A stretch of 64,000 nt of DNA from Halichondria panicea (lineage: Eukaryota > Porifera > Demospongiae > Suberitida > Halichondriidae), in contig NC_087379.1 of assembly GCF_963675165.1 (NCBI RefSeq), positions 558,001-622,000 on the forward strand, read 5' to 3'. Under the pieces are notes generated by a model. That model was not told where the DNA came from, did not search any database, and saw nothing but the letters and a program-made list of their open reading frames with translations. Positions 1 to 10,973 of this stretch are shown piece after piece (the first letter of the stretch is position 1; each line of letters begins with the position of its first letter). The position numbers and the translations under genes are program-made.

Positions 1-139
1 TGTGGCCTAGTGCATGCAGTAATATAATTATGTAGAGTTGTGAAAAATTAGATTCAATTAAGGTAAAGATTTCGAAATAGAGATTGCAAAGCACACAAAC
101 AGCACACACACACACACACACAGTACACACACACAGTGG

Positions 140-1637
140 CTATGAGTTAGTCTTCATAGCTATTAGTCCTCTCATAATGTCAAAAGAGTTTCCATCAGGT
201 TGCAAGCTGAGCTCGTGTCCATCCTCTCTCCTCCGCACTAGTAGGTAGCCGTACTGATCAATGCCTGTGATAACAGCCTCAGCATCACCATAGTTACCCA
301 GCCGAACCACAGAGCCACTATAGAGCGTGTGTAAATAAGAGCGATGATATAAATGATGCATGTACATATACTCACACAAGGCTGACACATGATCAAGCTA
401 CAGGACTTGTCCTATTATTGCAGTATGTACTTGTTGAATTGCACTCTAGTACTGAGCCTAAAGGACTACAAGGTGCTTGCATTCTGAGGCTAATGGCTGC
501 TCAGTCAATATTTGTGGTTTGTGTGCAATTCAATGTTGCAACACAGGCCAATGTAACACATAGTCTCAGCTAGGAGGGGGCTTCCCCACGAGATTGCACA
601 CTACATGAATGTATTATTGACCCACCTGTGCAACCAGTACTTGTAATAGAGCTCCTCCAGTTCATTTAGTCCAGAGCTCTCGTAACTAGTCAGCAGTGAT
701 TCCAAACTGGAGAGAGTGGCCGCTAGACAGGTCTCCACAGAGAGGGGGGAGAGGGCAGAGCCGGACGTCGCATTGTGGATGGTAATACAGTCATTGATGG
801 ACATCGTAGGGTATTTGTTGTCCACATTAACACCACAGCCTGCAGTGAGGTCACTCAATGAAACAAACAATGAAGGAAAGAGGGAGAGAATGGGATATGT
901 AAGAAAGAGCTGAAATATCAATAGCAAAAATGTCAATGTTTTTTTATATCAACAAATTTGTGCAGAGGTCAACAGAAAATAGCTATAATAATTATAAGAG
1001 CATAATCTGAGACCTGAAATATTGATATTGCACAGTAGTTAGCTCTTACCAATGACAGTGGTATGGTGGCAGGTGTCAGGCAGTGCATAGCTGGTCACCA
1101 GGATACCACCTAGTTTGACTTGGTCCTTATAGTAGATATCGTTGGGCCACTTTATTCTTATGGGCAGATCCTGCAGAGGAAAGGAAGGAACAGCATCAGT
1201 CATCTTGTGAAAATACTGAGACACATAAATATCCCATAATTATAATACGTACATGTACACATCCAAAAGGGCACAGAAAACATACTGTTTGGAATTGATC
1301 ACTCTAGATTCAAGTTACAGGGGTTCTTAAAGATAGCCACTGAAACAGGACAATGGTATTAGCCTTTGGCCATGACAAAGTTGGTTGATTTGGAGCCTTA
1401 TGATTTAAGCACACAGAAAAAAGAAATCTCTAAGGCTAAAAACACTTCCTTAAAAAAAAAACAGAACAATTTCCCACCTCATATCCAGGAGATGATCTGA
1501 TGCCGTGTACCACTGCCATGGCAACCAGGTGCTGGAGGAGGGGCAGTCGCTGGGCTAGTCGAGATGATGGGCGGAGTTTGAGGACAGTGGAGAACATCAT
1601 AGAGCCTTTGGGAGACAACCACACGTTCCCACTGCGT

Positions 1638-1674
<37 letters not shown>

Positions 1675-3527
1675 TGTGTGTGTGTGGGAGGGGGAGAGAT
1701 TAGCAAAGAGTAGCAGGCATAAATCACATGCAGAGTGTTTTAACAATTCCATATTATGTAGCTAGGGGATTTGTTTTTTGTAATTTATGGCCACAATTTA
1801 TAACAACACATATCAACAAAGACCCACCTTTTCCTCTCGTTTGTTGCCCTGCCACGCTGACCACACCCATATCTGTAGTGAGTGCATTACAAAACTCTAT
1901 ATTCCCAGTGAACAGAGTCTGAGTGGATGGTATCACAGCCGTGTAGAGAACGGTGCGGCCTAGGCTAGTCGTGTGAAGACGGTCAAAATATTCACTGAAG
2001 TTGAACGGTTGTGCCTCTAGTTGCCAACGTGCTGGTAGAGTAATTAGCGCCATCTCAGAGTGGGTGGGGAAGGGGGCGGAGTCTACAGGGGTCCCAGATT
2101 GGTAGTTATGTTCGATGAGTCGTAGTGACACTTCTCTGCCCTCCACTACACCTTGCTGAACCAGAGGAGCACAAGCAGAGACAAACTTCCAATGTTCCTA
2201 GAGAGATAATTATAGAGAGACACAACTTACAAAAGGTGTGTGGAAAAACAGCTTTTACTAGCTGCTCTGATCACATTCCACCAGCCTTGTGTTGTGACTA
2301 CAAGTGGCCATTTGGAGAAGTTAATTAGAACTAAATTTGGCAAACAACCACCGAGCTCTTCAATTTTAGTAAAATATTTTTTATCAACGAAACATAGGAA
2401 TTAAACTAAGATCTCATCTCATACATTAACTACAGAACAACCTCACTTTTGAAATACAAACCTTATAGAGAAAACATACACAGTGGGACCACACCATAGG
2501 CTGTGTACACACTAGTCTAGTTCAAGTGAGGTGAAAAGTAGTTGTTCACAGCACGTGTGTAACTCACGTCATCCCCTGCACAGACAAGGTAGGTGTGACT
2601 AAGGTCAGGTAGTCTCTCTCCACTGCACTCCATACTGAGCATGCCCAGTAGATGACTCAGAACCGTCGATCGTAACAGTACATCCTTCTTCAGTCTAACG
2701 AGTAGAGGCACGTCTATTTCCCCCTCAGGCAGTGGGAGGAGGTCCACGCCACACACCACCGCACACCCTCCACCACTCACACTCACAACCTCCACAGCCG
2801 ACCGGGAATCGTTTGGAACATTATTACATTGGTTTGTATTCTCGCTGAAAGTTGGACTCTCAAAAAATGCAATAAATTCACGAGATAATTTCAGTTTGTC
2901 AATTGGATTGGATACTCGTTCCTGTATTACACGACTGTCACATGACTTCAAGGAAATGGCATGAAATGTTACGGCTTCTGTGACTCCGCCCACTCCAGAG
3001 TCAGGGCTAACAGCAGCTCGCTCATCGAGAGTTATGCTGACATCAGCAGTCTTGTCGGAGAGGGACTTTAAACCCAAACGTCTGTTCATTGATTCGTTTA
3101 TGCTCAACAAAGCTCCGCCGTTCTCTAAATAGGACATTAACTCAGCCACCACTTTCGGAGCAAGTTCACTGAGTTCATCCTGACTGCCCCCTCCTGGGGG
3201 TACGAGTACGAGTGTACAGTTCTCCTTCCACGGTGCCCCCTGCACAACCTCGTCATAGCCCAGGGGGTAGATGGCATATCTCTCAGGGGTGAGACACGTT
3301 TCCAGTGCTTCTCTTGCTCTTATGAATTCTCGACAAGTGCTGTCCTTTGATGGGTGAAATATGAGCACGTTGGGAGGTTTGATGGGCGTCGTGGGGGGTG
3401 TCTGTTGCATGTTCAGGGGGGGTGTTGTCTGAAATGGTCGGAGATAGTTCATAGCCGCCGTGTAGAGCTGATATCGGTGCTGCGTCGATGTGATCCTTGT
3501 TGTTGGAGCTAATAGAGACCTTAGCAT
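140..3527 (-). CDS. HLCS: Holocarboxylase synthetase (biotin-protein ligase), complete, six coding exons
   Basis: Enzyme that makes biotinyl-AMP and attaches biotin to carboxylases in cytosol and mitochondria. Inferred exons, in order of translation: 3527-2568, 2197-1828, 1638-1478, 1170-1050, 839-626, 317-140; they join in frame to 667 aa (human about 726). The first exon encodes the N-terminal glutamine-amidotransferase-like BPL_N region (about residues 50-310). The catalytic domain follows with GQQTRGKGRSGNVW across the exon 2/3 junction, the ligase KWPND motif in exon 4, and the C-terminal domain with PDGNSFD in the last exon. The N-terminus is rich in Arg and Ser (MLRSLLAPTTR), which suits a mitochondrial presequence; Met26 could start a cytosolic form (inference). 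Exon 3 is preceded by a CA run. The gene is head-to-head with the M16 protease, about 600 bases between start codons. Confidence 0.93.
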
Positions 3528-4130
3528 CGCAGGATATAGCTGCCACTGATTGCAAACATCATCAAATTAGCTGCAGCGCATGTGCCTTCTTGATCGACTG
3601 CACAAAGGTCAAAGGTCGGGGACTTCCCTGTTTATTCTCACATGCAGGGGTATTTCCCACTATACATGCTTTCAATATGTAGGGAAATCCCCACCAAGAA
3701 CCAAACAACTCGCCGTCATTATTTAACTGCTAATATAAATACATCATCCCAGCACATGCTGTGATATCAGATCAAGCTAGAAGAGGTGAGTTGATCAAAG
3801 GGAGAGTGCCATGTCCTGTATGTGTATTATTGAGGTGTGAAAGAAAGTGATTCCCTGTATTTCCAATACTGGGCCACCCTACACCAAGCGATTTCTATAT
3901 TTTATAACGAGGTGGCCTATACGGTCCTTATTTAGGGATTTTGCTATTACTGTAGTTACATGTAGTTGGTACGATAGCTAGTGTAACACACACACACACA
4001 CACACCCACACACACACACACACACACCCACACACCCACACCCACACACACACACCTACACACACACCACCCACACACACACCTACACACACACACACCA
4101 CCCTTCACATATTACATCCCTGCAGCTATC
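3528..4130. promoter_or_regulatory. Divergent intergenic region between HLCS and M16 protease
   Basis: About 600 bases separate the two start codons, so both promoters and 5' leaders must lie here, unless untranslated exons exist elsewhere. The M16-proximal part (about 3989-4105) is a CA-rich run broken by CCA and CTA units. It ends in the sequence tgcag a few bases before ATG 4131, so a leader intron with a CA-rich 3' end is possible. No clear TATA box was recognised. Confidence 0.45.
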
Positions 4131-7100
4131 ATGTCGTTCAAGGATGGTATCCCTCTCCTAAACACCTTTGATGATGATGACACTGACGACGATGACTTCA
4201 CAGTCTCAACACTGCCACGAAGACGCAAGAAGATGAACAAACGTCATGTGCTATTTTGTATCGTTCTTCTGGGAGCTTTGTTCCTCATCGTAGCTCTGAT
4301 AGTGGGTGTGACTGTCCCCGTGGTATTAGCCAAGCAGAACACTGATGGAGGGAACGATGGGTTTGTCACTGCTTCAGCTCCTCTTCAATCAACTCCTCTG
4401 GTTGTGTCAAGCTCAGAGATAACAAGTGTACAATCCATGGCCAGTTCTGCTGTTAAATCAATGAATGTAACCCCCAGCTCTACGTCTCTATTGATCACGG
4501 TGACCCCCAGCTCTACATCTCTATCGATTATGGTGACCCCCAGTTCTACAGCTGTATCGATGAATGTACCCCCCAGCTCTACGGCAACGTCAATTATGGT
4601 GCCCCCCAGCTCTGCAGCGTCAATTATGGTGACCCCCAGCTCTGCAGCGTCGATTATGGTGACCCCCAGCTCTGCAGCTACGTTGATTATGGTGACCCCC
4701 AGCTCTGCAGCTACGTCGATTATGGTGACCCCCAGCTCTGCAGCTACGTCGATTATGGTGACCCCCAGTTCTTCTACAGCGTCGATTATGGTAACCCCCA
4801 GCTCTGCTACCCCCTTAATGACCCCCACACCCATACCCACGCCCATGCCAAACACTAACTTCTACCAATCAAAGCTCGACACACGTGACTACCAAGTCAT
4901 GACACTCGACAACCAACTCAGAGTCCTATTAATATCCGACCCTAAAAGTAACACTTCTGCCGCCTCAATGGACATTGACGCTGGATCATTCGATAATCCC
5001 ATTGATACTTTGGGACTCGCACATTTCTGTGAGCACATGCTTTTCCTGGGAACAGAAAAGTATCGAACGGAAGGAGAGTATTCTCAGTACCTCACGCAGC
5101 ATGGTGGCTATGACAACGCGTATACATCATCAGAGAACACCAACTATCATTTTAACATTCAGTCGGATTATCTTGAGACGGCTTTGGATATGTTTGCACA
5201 GTTTTTCGTATCTCCCCTCCTGACGGCTAGCGCTGTTGACAAGGAGAAAAATGCCGTGAATGCTGAGTATCAGAAAGATATACTTATTGATGGGTGGAGG
5301 ACCTGGGAGGTTACAAAGGACGTATCGAATCCTGCACACCCGTTCCATCTGTTTGATATAGGGAGTCTGGACACACTGGGGGGAGATGATTTACATCAGA
5401 AGCTGGTGGACTTCTACAGTGGCCACTATTCCGCTAACAAGGTGCGTGTGTGTGTGCCTGTATGTGGGCGTGTGTGGGGTGGGTGTGCCTGTGTAGGTGG
5501 GCGCGTGGGCATGTGTGTGTGGGTGGGAGCGTGGGCGTGTGTGTGGTAAATGTGGTTCAGGGTACATGTACTCTGAGGTTGATAATCATTATCGGCTTCC
5601 TTGATTGATAATCATTGTAATCATTCCCCCAATCCTTACAGATGCAGCTGGTGATCTACGGGCGTGATAACCTCACCACACTATCAAATTGGACTCTGAA
5701 CTCATTCTCAAATGTCCCCAATCGTAACCTCTCGCCCACCCCCCGAAACACCACCTCATTTCCACCCCCTTATAGCGGACGTATCATATACCACTACCCG
5801 GTAGCCGATTCTAATATAGTGTCAATTAGCTGGCAAGTTCCGAGTATGGAAAAGAAATATCGAAATGACATTTCAGGTTTTATCTCCCGCTATCTCGGCC
5901 AAGAGGACCTTGGGAGCATACTGTATTTACTCAAGCGTGAAGGACTAGCTACTTCTCTGAGTGCTGGAACTCAAGTAGACACCGCTACTTTCTCTCTGCT
6001 CTATGTGGATGTAGAATTGACAGATGCTGGATTGAGGGGTGTGTCTCGAGTGGTACATACCGTGCACGCGTATATCGGGTTGCTACGGGCGATGAACGAG
6101 ACTGAGTTTAGAGCAAGATTTGAAGAGTACCGGATGATGAAACAGAATGTGTTTGAGTATGGAGTGAAGCCCACGCCATTCACCTATGTCAAGTGAGTCT
6201 AGAGTATCGAATATTAAAACTAAAAGTTGCAGGTCTTAGAAAGTTCTGAAACAAAACTTTGCCGGTTCCATTTTAAAAAAAAAGCGTGGGCTAAATATAA
6301 GTGGGTGCTTTTTCAGAATCAGGCCTGTTTTCGGAGGGCCATTGCATTTAGTAGCTGTTTGATAGTGCTACCTAAAATGTTTTAAAGTCGCTACCTCACA
6401 CTCCACACACCCACAACACACCCACACCACACCACACCCACACCCAGGTCCCTTGCTAGCAGCATGCGAGTGGTGGATGATCCCGAGGACTTCCTCTCCA
6501 GCCCTCAACGGCTTCTCCCTAACCACACCCACTTCCTGTCCACCCTCGAGTGCATGCACCCGTCCAATGCTGTCATCCTCATAGCCTCGCAGTCTTTCAA
6601 TATTAACCTCAACGTCACCAACGCCACTGGCATATCCTCTCAAGACCACGCCCCCTTGGACCAGTCAGGGTTCGAAGGTCAAATCCCATGGCCGATTGAA
6701 TTGGACACATACGAACATTTCTTCAAAGTTCCGTACGCTATCGAGAATATTTCTGCTGAGTTGGCTGAATTTTGGAGCCCCATTGGAGATTTTGAGACTC
6801 TTAAACTGCCGAAGATGAATCGGTTCATTGTCGGTGATCTCGTTGTCGAGGAGAAGCCAGACAGCTCGTCCGCTGTTCCCATTGAGATATATGCGGCTGA
6901 GGGGATGTCCCTATGGTGGTTGATGGACACTGGGGACTTTCCCGAACCACGCGTCAACTTCTTGTGTGATGTACGGAGTGCAAACGCTGCGTCCAGTCCA
7001 GCATGGGAGGGTACGTTGTTATTGTAGCTATATGACCTTTGTACCCTGACATTGCGTAAAGTGTTATGATGATTATTATTATTAACACCGTTTAGTTCCG

Positions 7101-9747
7101 GGACGCCATAATTAACTTGAATTCCATTCATTGATTTTCTGATTTCTGAAAGCTTAGAAATAGACCTTTCAAATGAGAAAAAAAAGTTTGTTTGGTCCCA
7201 TAATCCAAGGCCGAAAAATGACAAATTAGAGCCCCTACTAACTTTTGGATTAATTTTGAAAGGTCTCTTTCAGAAATAATGTTTGAAATTGGACAAACGG
7301 AACTATAGAGTTATGGCTGTTGAAAGATGTTTGACTTCTTGTATTTACAGTGTGCATGTATTGCCCACTCTCCAGCACTCAGTCTCCTGTTCACATCGGA
7401 TGTTGAGGCGGAGCTAACGGCTAACTTGTACGACGCCACTGAGGTTGGATTCACCTTCGACCTCTCACCCACCCCCACTGGGATGACTTTCAGCATTAGC
7501 GGGCTCAGTAACCATGACAACATGATGACCATACTAAGGACAATGTTAGAAAGTGAGTATACGCTATAATTGATATCGTGAGTCATTCTCTCACTCTTTC
7601 CTGCCTCCACAGTGTTGCTAAGTAACAAGACGAGCGAGCTATTTGATGCCAGTAAGCAAGGAGTGATGGACTCACTCAGTAACTACAACTACACTGAGCA
7701 GCCATACAACTATGCTCGTAAATACATACAGAGGTTCGTAATAATGTACCAACAGTATTTAATGGAATTAAACTCCTTTTCTATAACGACTGTATGGGTC
7801 AGTGTCAACAATAACTGTACGGTGATAACTATAATGGACAAAAGACAAAACTTAAGGGCTATAAATTTGTGTGCTGAATTGAGGATTTAAAATAGCCACC
7901 AGTTGCCAAATATTCAGGGCACTCCCTGCATTTAATTTGTTACTAGTGAAGGTTCCTTGAGTGTCCACATAGCTTTAATCAGTACGTGCAATTAGGGACA
8001 CTATGTTGCATTTTGCAGCTTTAACCATAGATGTTGGTCTTCCCACACACCCACACACCACACACACACCCACGCCACACACAGAGTGCTGATGGAGAGA
8101 CCTTATTGGAAGTATTGGCAGGTGCTGGAACAAATGCAAAACCTCACACAAGCAGACGTCCAATCATTTGCCAGCTCCGAGTTGCTAAGCAACGTGTCCC
8201 TCCTCTGTCTAGCTCATGGCAACATCAACCAAACCACTGTAAGCAGTAGACACAGTGATTCATGTCAGTGTAGCGATGTGCCCACATTGGTCAGTGGTCG
8301 TTGGTACTATAACCACCTCTAGACAAAAATAATCACCTCCTTAAGGCCTATATATAGCTTACCGGTTATGTCCATGTTTAAGCTAAAAAGCAATATAAAT
8401 GTATGTGGAATTGATTTTGCACGAGGATTGACAATAGCCACCACTGGGCAAATCACTGTTATATAATTTTTTTCGTGATACGTAAAGTACTTATAATGTC
8501 TATTTTATGTACAGGCTCTGAGCTACGAGGCTGTACTAGAGCAGTGGCTGGCTGGTCGGCTCACTGGAGGAGGTGTGGTCGGGTCATTCCAACGCTCCAG
8601 GGTACAGTTGGAGATGGGGGCGAGCTACGGGGTATCCATGGCAACACTGAACCCCGAGGATTCTAACTCTGTCGTGCATATCATATACCAGGTGAGCCTG
8701 TTCTCATACGGCATTGTGTTTTGACCATTAGTCTCGTAATTAATGGTTGCATGAGGTATCTACATGTGTGTATAGTATCTCAAAGCTTGAGGGGTAGTTG
8801 ATACTGACACTATTACACATAGACACTTGCATAGCACATGATCTCCATCCCATTTCATTGGCTAACTGGAGCGAGCAATTCTTTGTATCCTGCAAATACA
8901 CTCAAGTGGGATCTAACATTCCCAAAGTGTAACTACTATTAAATTGAGCAACATAACACATAACATGTTTCCCCCTATGTGTGTTTCCTGTGTAGATTGG
9001 TTCCGTGTGTACACTGACGGGAGGCCGGTGTGATCGTGCATCACTATACAACAAGCTCTACCTACTCCTGCTCAGTCAGATGATTGGGGTACGGAGGTTT
9101 TAAATTATTGAACATCTTTTATTTATGTTAATCCCCTGTACAGAGTGAGTGCTTCAATGTGCTGCGGACTGAGCAGCAACTCGGCTATGTGGTGTTCTGC
9201 TTCTCAAGAGAGAATTATGGAACAGGTACCCCACACTCACACACACACACACCCCCACACCCACACACACCCCCACACACATACACCCACACACACAGGC
9301 TCATTCCAAGTGCTCATACAGAGCCAAGCCTACAATGCGAGCGTGGTCTACGACCGTATCAACAACTTCCTGTTTGACTACCACAACTCAACCCTTAGCT
9401 CTCCATCATTCAACGAAACATTTATCGAACAACTATCCGTCCTACGCTCCACCCTGGAGGAGAGAGACCTCACACTGGGGGATCGCTCCAATCGCCTGTG
9501 GGCACAAGTCAACTCAGGGCAACAACAGTTCACGTATAACCAAGAGTTGGTCGATATTATCAATGAAGGAAGTGACGAATTGAATGCTCAAAGTATGATA
9601 GACTTCTATGAGGACCACATCCTGAAGGCACAGAAGTTGGTGACTGCCCTGAATGGACATGGACAGGACTTCCCGCTACCCAGTGACCTCATAGCCATTG
9701 ACTACTCTCAGTTGAACCAAACCTCGAACAGCTTTCCTGTTCAGTAG
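4131..9747 (+). CDS. Membrane-anchored M16 metalloprotease (insulysin/nardilysin type) with Ser/Thr-rich stalk
   Basis: Zinc endopeptidase of the inverzincin family. Inferred exons: 4131-5441, 5642-6192, 6448-7010, 7376-7552, 7613-7733, 8085-8238, 8515-8691, 8996-9088, 9144-9225, 9299-9747; they join in frame to 1225 aa. An acidic cytosolic tail (residues 12-22) and a basic stretch RRRKKMNKR precede one hydrophobic segment (about 39-67), giving a type II topology. Residues about 110-233 are a tandem Ser/Thr/Pro-rich stalk (repeats like TPSSAATSIMV). The catalytic domain has HFCEH (H297, H301) and a downstream Glu near 379 in NAVNAEYQ, the expected third zinc ligand. The last exons match the C-terminal half of insulysin (CFNVLRTEQQLGYVVF). 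Insulysin and nardilysin are usually soluble; membrane anchoring with a mucin-like stalk is unusual. Substrate is unknown. The last three exons exist again near 27 kb as a broken copy. Confidence 0.9.
4460..4830 (+). repeat. In-frame coding minisatellite of the protease stalk
   Basis: About ten imperfect units of roughly 30-36 bases encode variants of TPSSAATSIMV within the first exon of the M16 protease. Unit length stays a multiple of three, so the repeat can grow or shrink without breaking the frame. Ser/Thr density suggests O-glycosylation (inference). Confidence 0.85.
8273..8345 (+). repeat. Dispersed intron repeat, copy 1 (GTGCCCACANTGGTC family)
   Basis: A segment in intron 6 of the M16 protease starting gcgatgtgcccacattgg and running through ttggtactataaccacctct. 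It matches 38656-38757 in the phafin gene on the same strand and 56121-56226 in p190RhoGAP in reverse. The centre is a near-palindrome (gtggttggtactaaccac in copy 2). Family not recognised. Confidence 0.7.
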
Positions 9748-10521
9748 ATTTTTGTGATCAATAACTTTATGAGACCATTAATGTTTAATTTGTGATTTCT
9801 GTTTTCGTATGATGGAATTAATTATGCCGTGTTTTGTACCAAATTATAAGCAAAAAGAATGTATGATTATGACATAAATATTATAAAATTATATAGGTAT
9901 TAAAAACGAAATTGTCAGAACCAAGGTTAAATTGAATTCTTAAGTCAAAGTTTAGTACAAGAAGAGTACTAGACTGATAGCCATGACAACCATCCCTGCG
10001 ATCAGGAACCCGTTAACCAGGGGACCCCCCGTGGTGTCAAATCTCCGTGCTGTGGGAAGTAATTCTTTGATTGATATGAACACCATCATGCCTGAGATGA
10101 GACCGAATGCTATCCCATAGACAAGTGGACCAAATACATTCTTGAGCACCAGCCAACCGAGCAGAGCTCCTGTGTGGGTGTGTGGGGGGGGGTTAGTGTG
10201 TGTGTGGGAGGGTGTGGGGTTAGTGTGTGGGTGGGAGGGTGTGGGGCTAGTGTGTGGGAGGGTGTGGGGTTAGTGTGTGGGTGGGTGGGGAGGTTAGGAA
10301 TAAAAGCAGTTGATTTGATCTCAAATAAAATAATGCTAGGTCGCCAACTCTGATATAAAAGCGAAAACTCGGCCTGGGAACGAGGCTAGATAATAATATC
10401 AGTTGCTACAATGTTAAAGGAGGAATTGAGCTGCTTAACAATAGTGATAAATACATGTACTGTAACTATAAAGGTGATTGCTCAATAACTATGAGGTGTT
10501 GAACAACTGTCAAGGTTAGGG
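8900..10521. repeat. Segmental duplication, copy A (M16 tail plus ZIP tail)
   Basis: This stretch is nearly identical to 26712-28353: it covers the last three protease exons, the short convergent intergenic gap, the ZIP last exon and part of the next ZIP intron. The 65 codons read from the ZIP exon are the same in both copies. Differences are mostly repeat-length changes plus an inserted palindromic element in the other copy. Here the protease is whole and the ZIP part is an orphan; in copy B it is the other way round. At about 10521 similarity to copy B stops and a kinase gene fragment begins. Confidence 0.9.
9952..10169 (-). pseudogene. Orphan last exon of a ZIP metal transporter
   Basis: This is the fourth exon of the ZIP gene found complete at 27828-30189, with the same 3' acceptor position and stop codon. 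It encodes the last two or three membrane segments ([17 protein letters not shown] and a hydrophobic tail) with no amino-acid change over the part compared. No upstream ZIP exons lie nearby; the adjoining sequence is a kinase fragment. It is therefore a recent duplicate without a gene, part of the 8900-10521 segment. It could still serve as antisense 3' sequence for the protease. Confidence 0.88.
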
Positions 10522-10522
10522 T

Positions 10523-10850
10523 TTTTCTGTTTCTGCGTCTGCTATCGAGTATGGAAGGTGTATGGCGGGAGCTTCACCCACTCATCACCTCCTGTGTCTC
10601 TCACTCCCCTCAGGACAGACCCTCCATGGACACTGTGCTACACCACATCAAACAATTGGACTCTGAGCCTTGAGGACATTTAGTGTCATTTCTGTACGTG
10701 TGTTATGTTTCTATTTTTCGCCATTAATTTCTATTATGTTTTAGTTTATTTGTTGTGTGAAATAATTTATTGTAGTAAAGAATAGACTTTTGTGTGTCAA
10801 CATAATTTTACAGCATGCATATCTATAATACACATGTCAGTTGAGGGGAA
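10523..10850 (+). pseudogene. 3' end fragment of an NHR-TKL kinase gene
   Basis: Bases from about 10523 match the last 50 codons and 3' flank of the intact kinase gene (13027-13385), including VWRELHPLITSCVSH and the terminal LDSEP followed by TGA. Only the tail of kinase subdomain XI and the 3' untranslated region survive, abutting the ZIP-intron sequence with no intervening DNA. It is most simply the remnant of a tandem kinase copy cut by the segmental duplication. It cannot encode an active kinase. Confidence 0.88.
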
Positions 10851-10973
10851 GAGCATTATTCAACAATAATAATCATGTACAAGAATACTAGAAACTGTTC
10901 CTCTGTATTTATGAATGCAATGTGTGGGCGTTGTATAAACATGCAATTCGGGGGCGGGGCTAGTGGTTGCAAG

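Noticed and set aside
601-936. Hydrophobic frame start MTFLLLIFQLFLTYPILSLF as a signal peptide
   Set aside because: It is intron sequence of HLCS read in frame before the GCGVNVDN exon.
4385-4855. 156-codon minus-strand frame with repeated GVTIIDVAAELG
   Set aside because: It is the antisense shadow of the protease stalk repeat; the plus frame has the membrane segment and catalytic domain.
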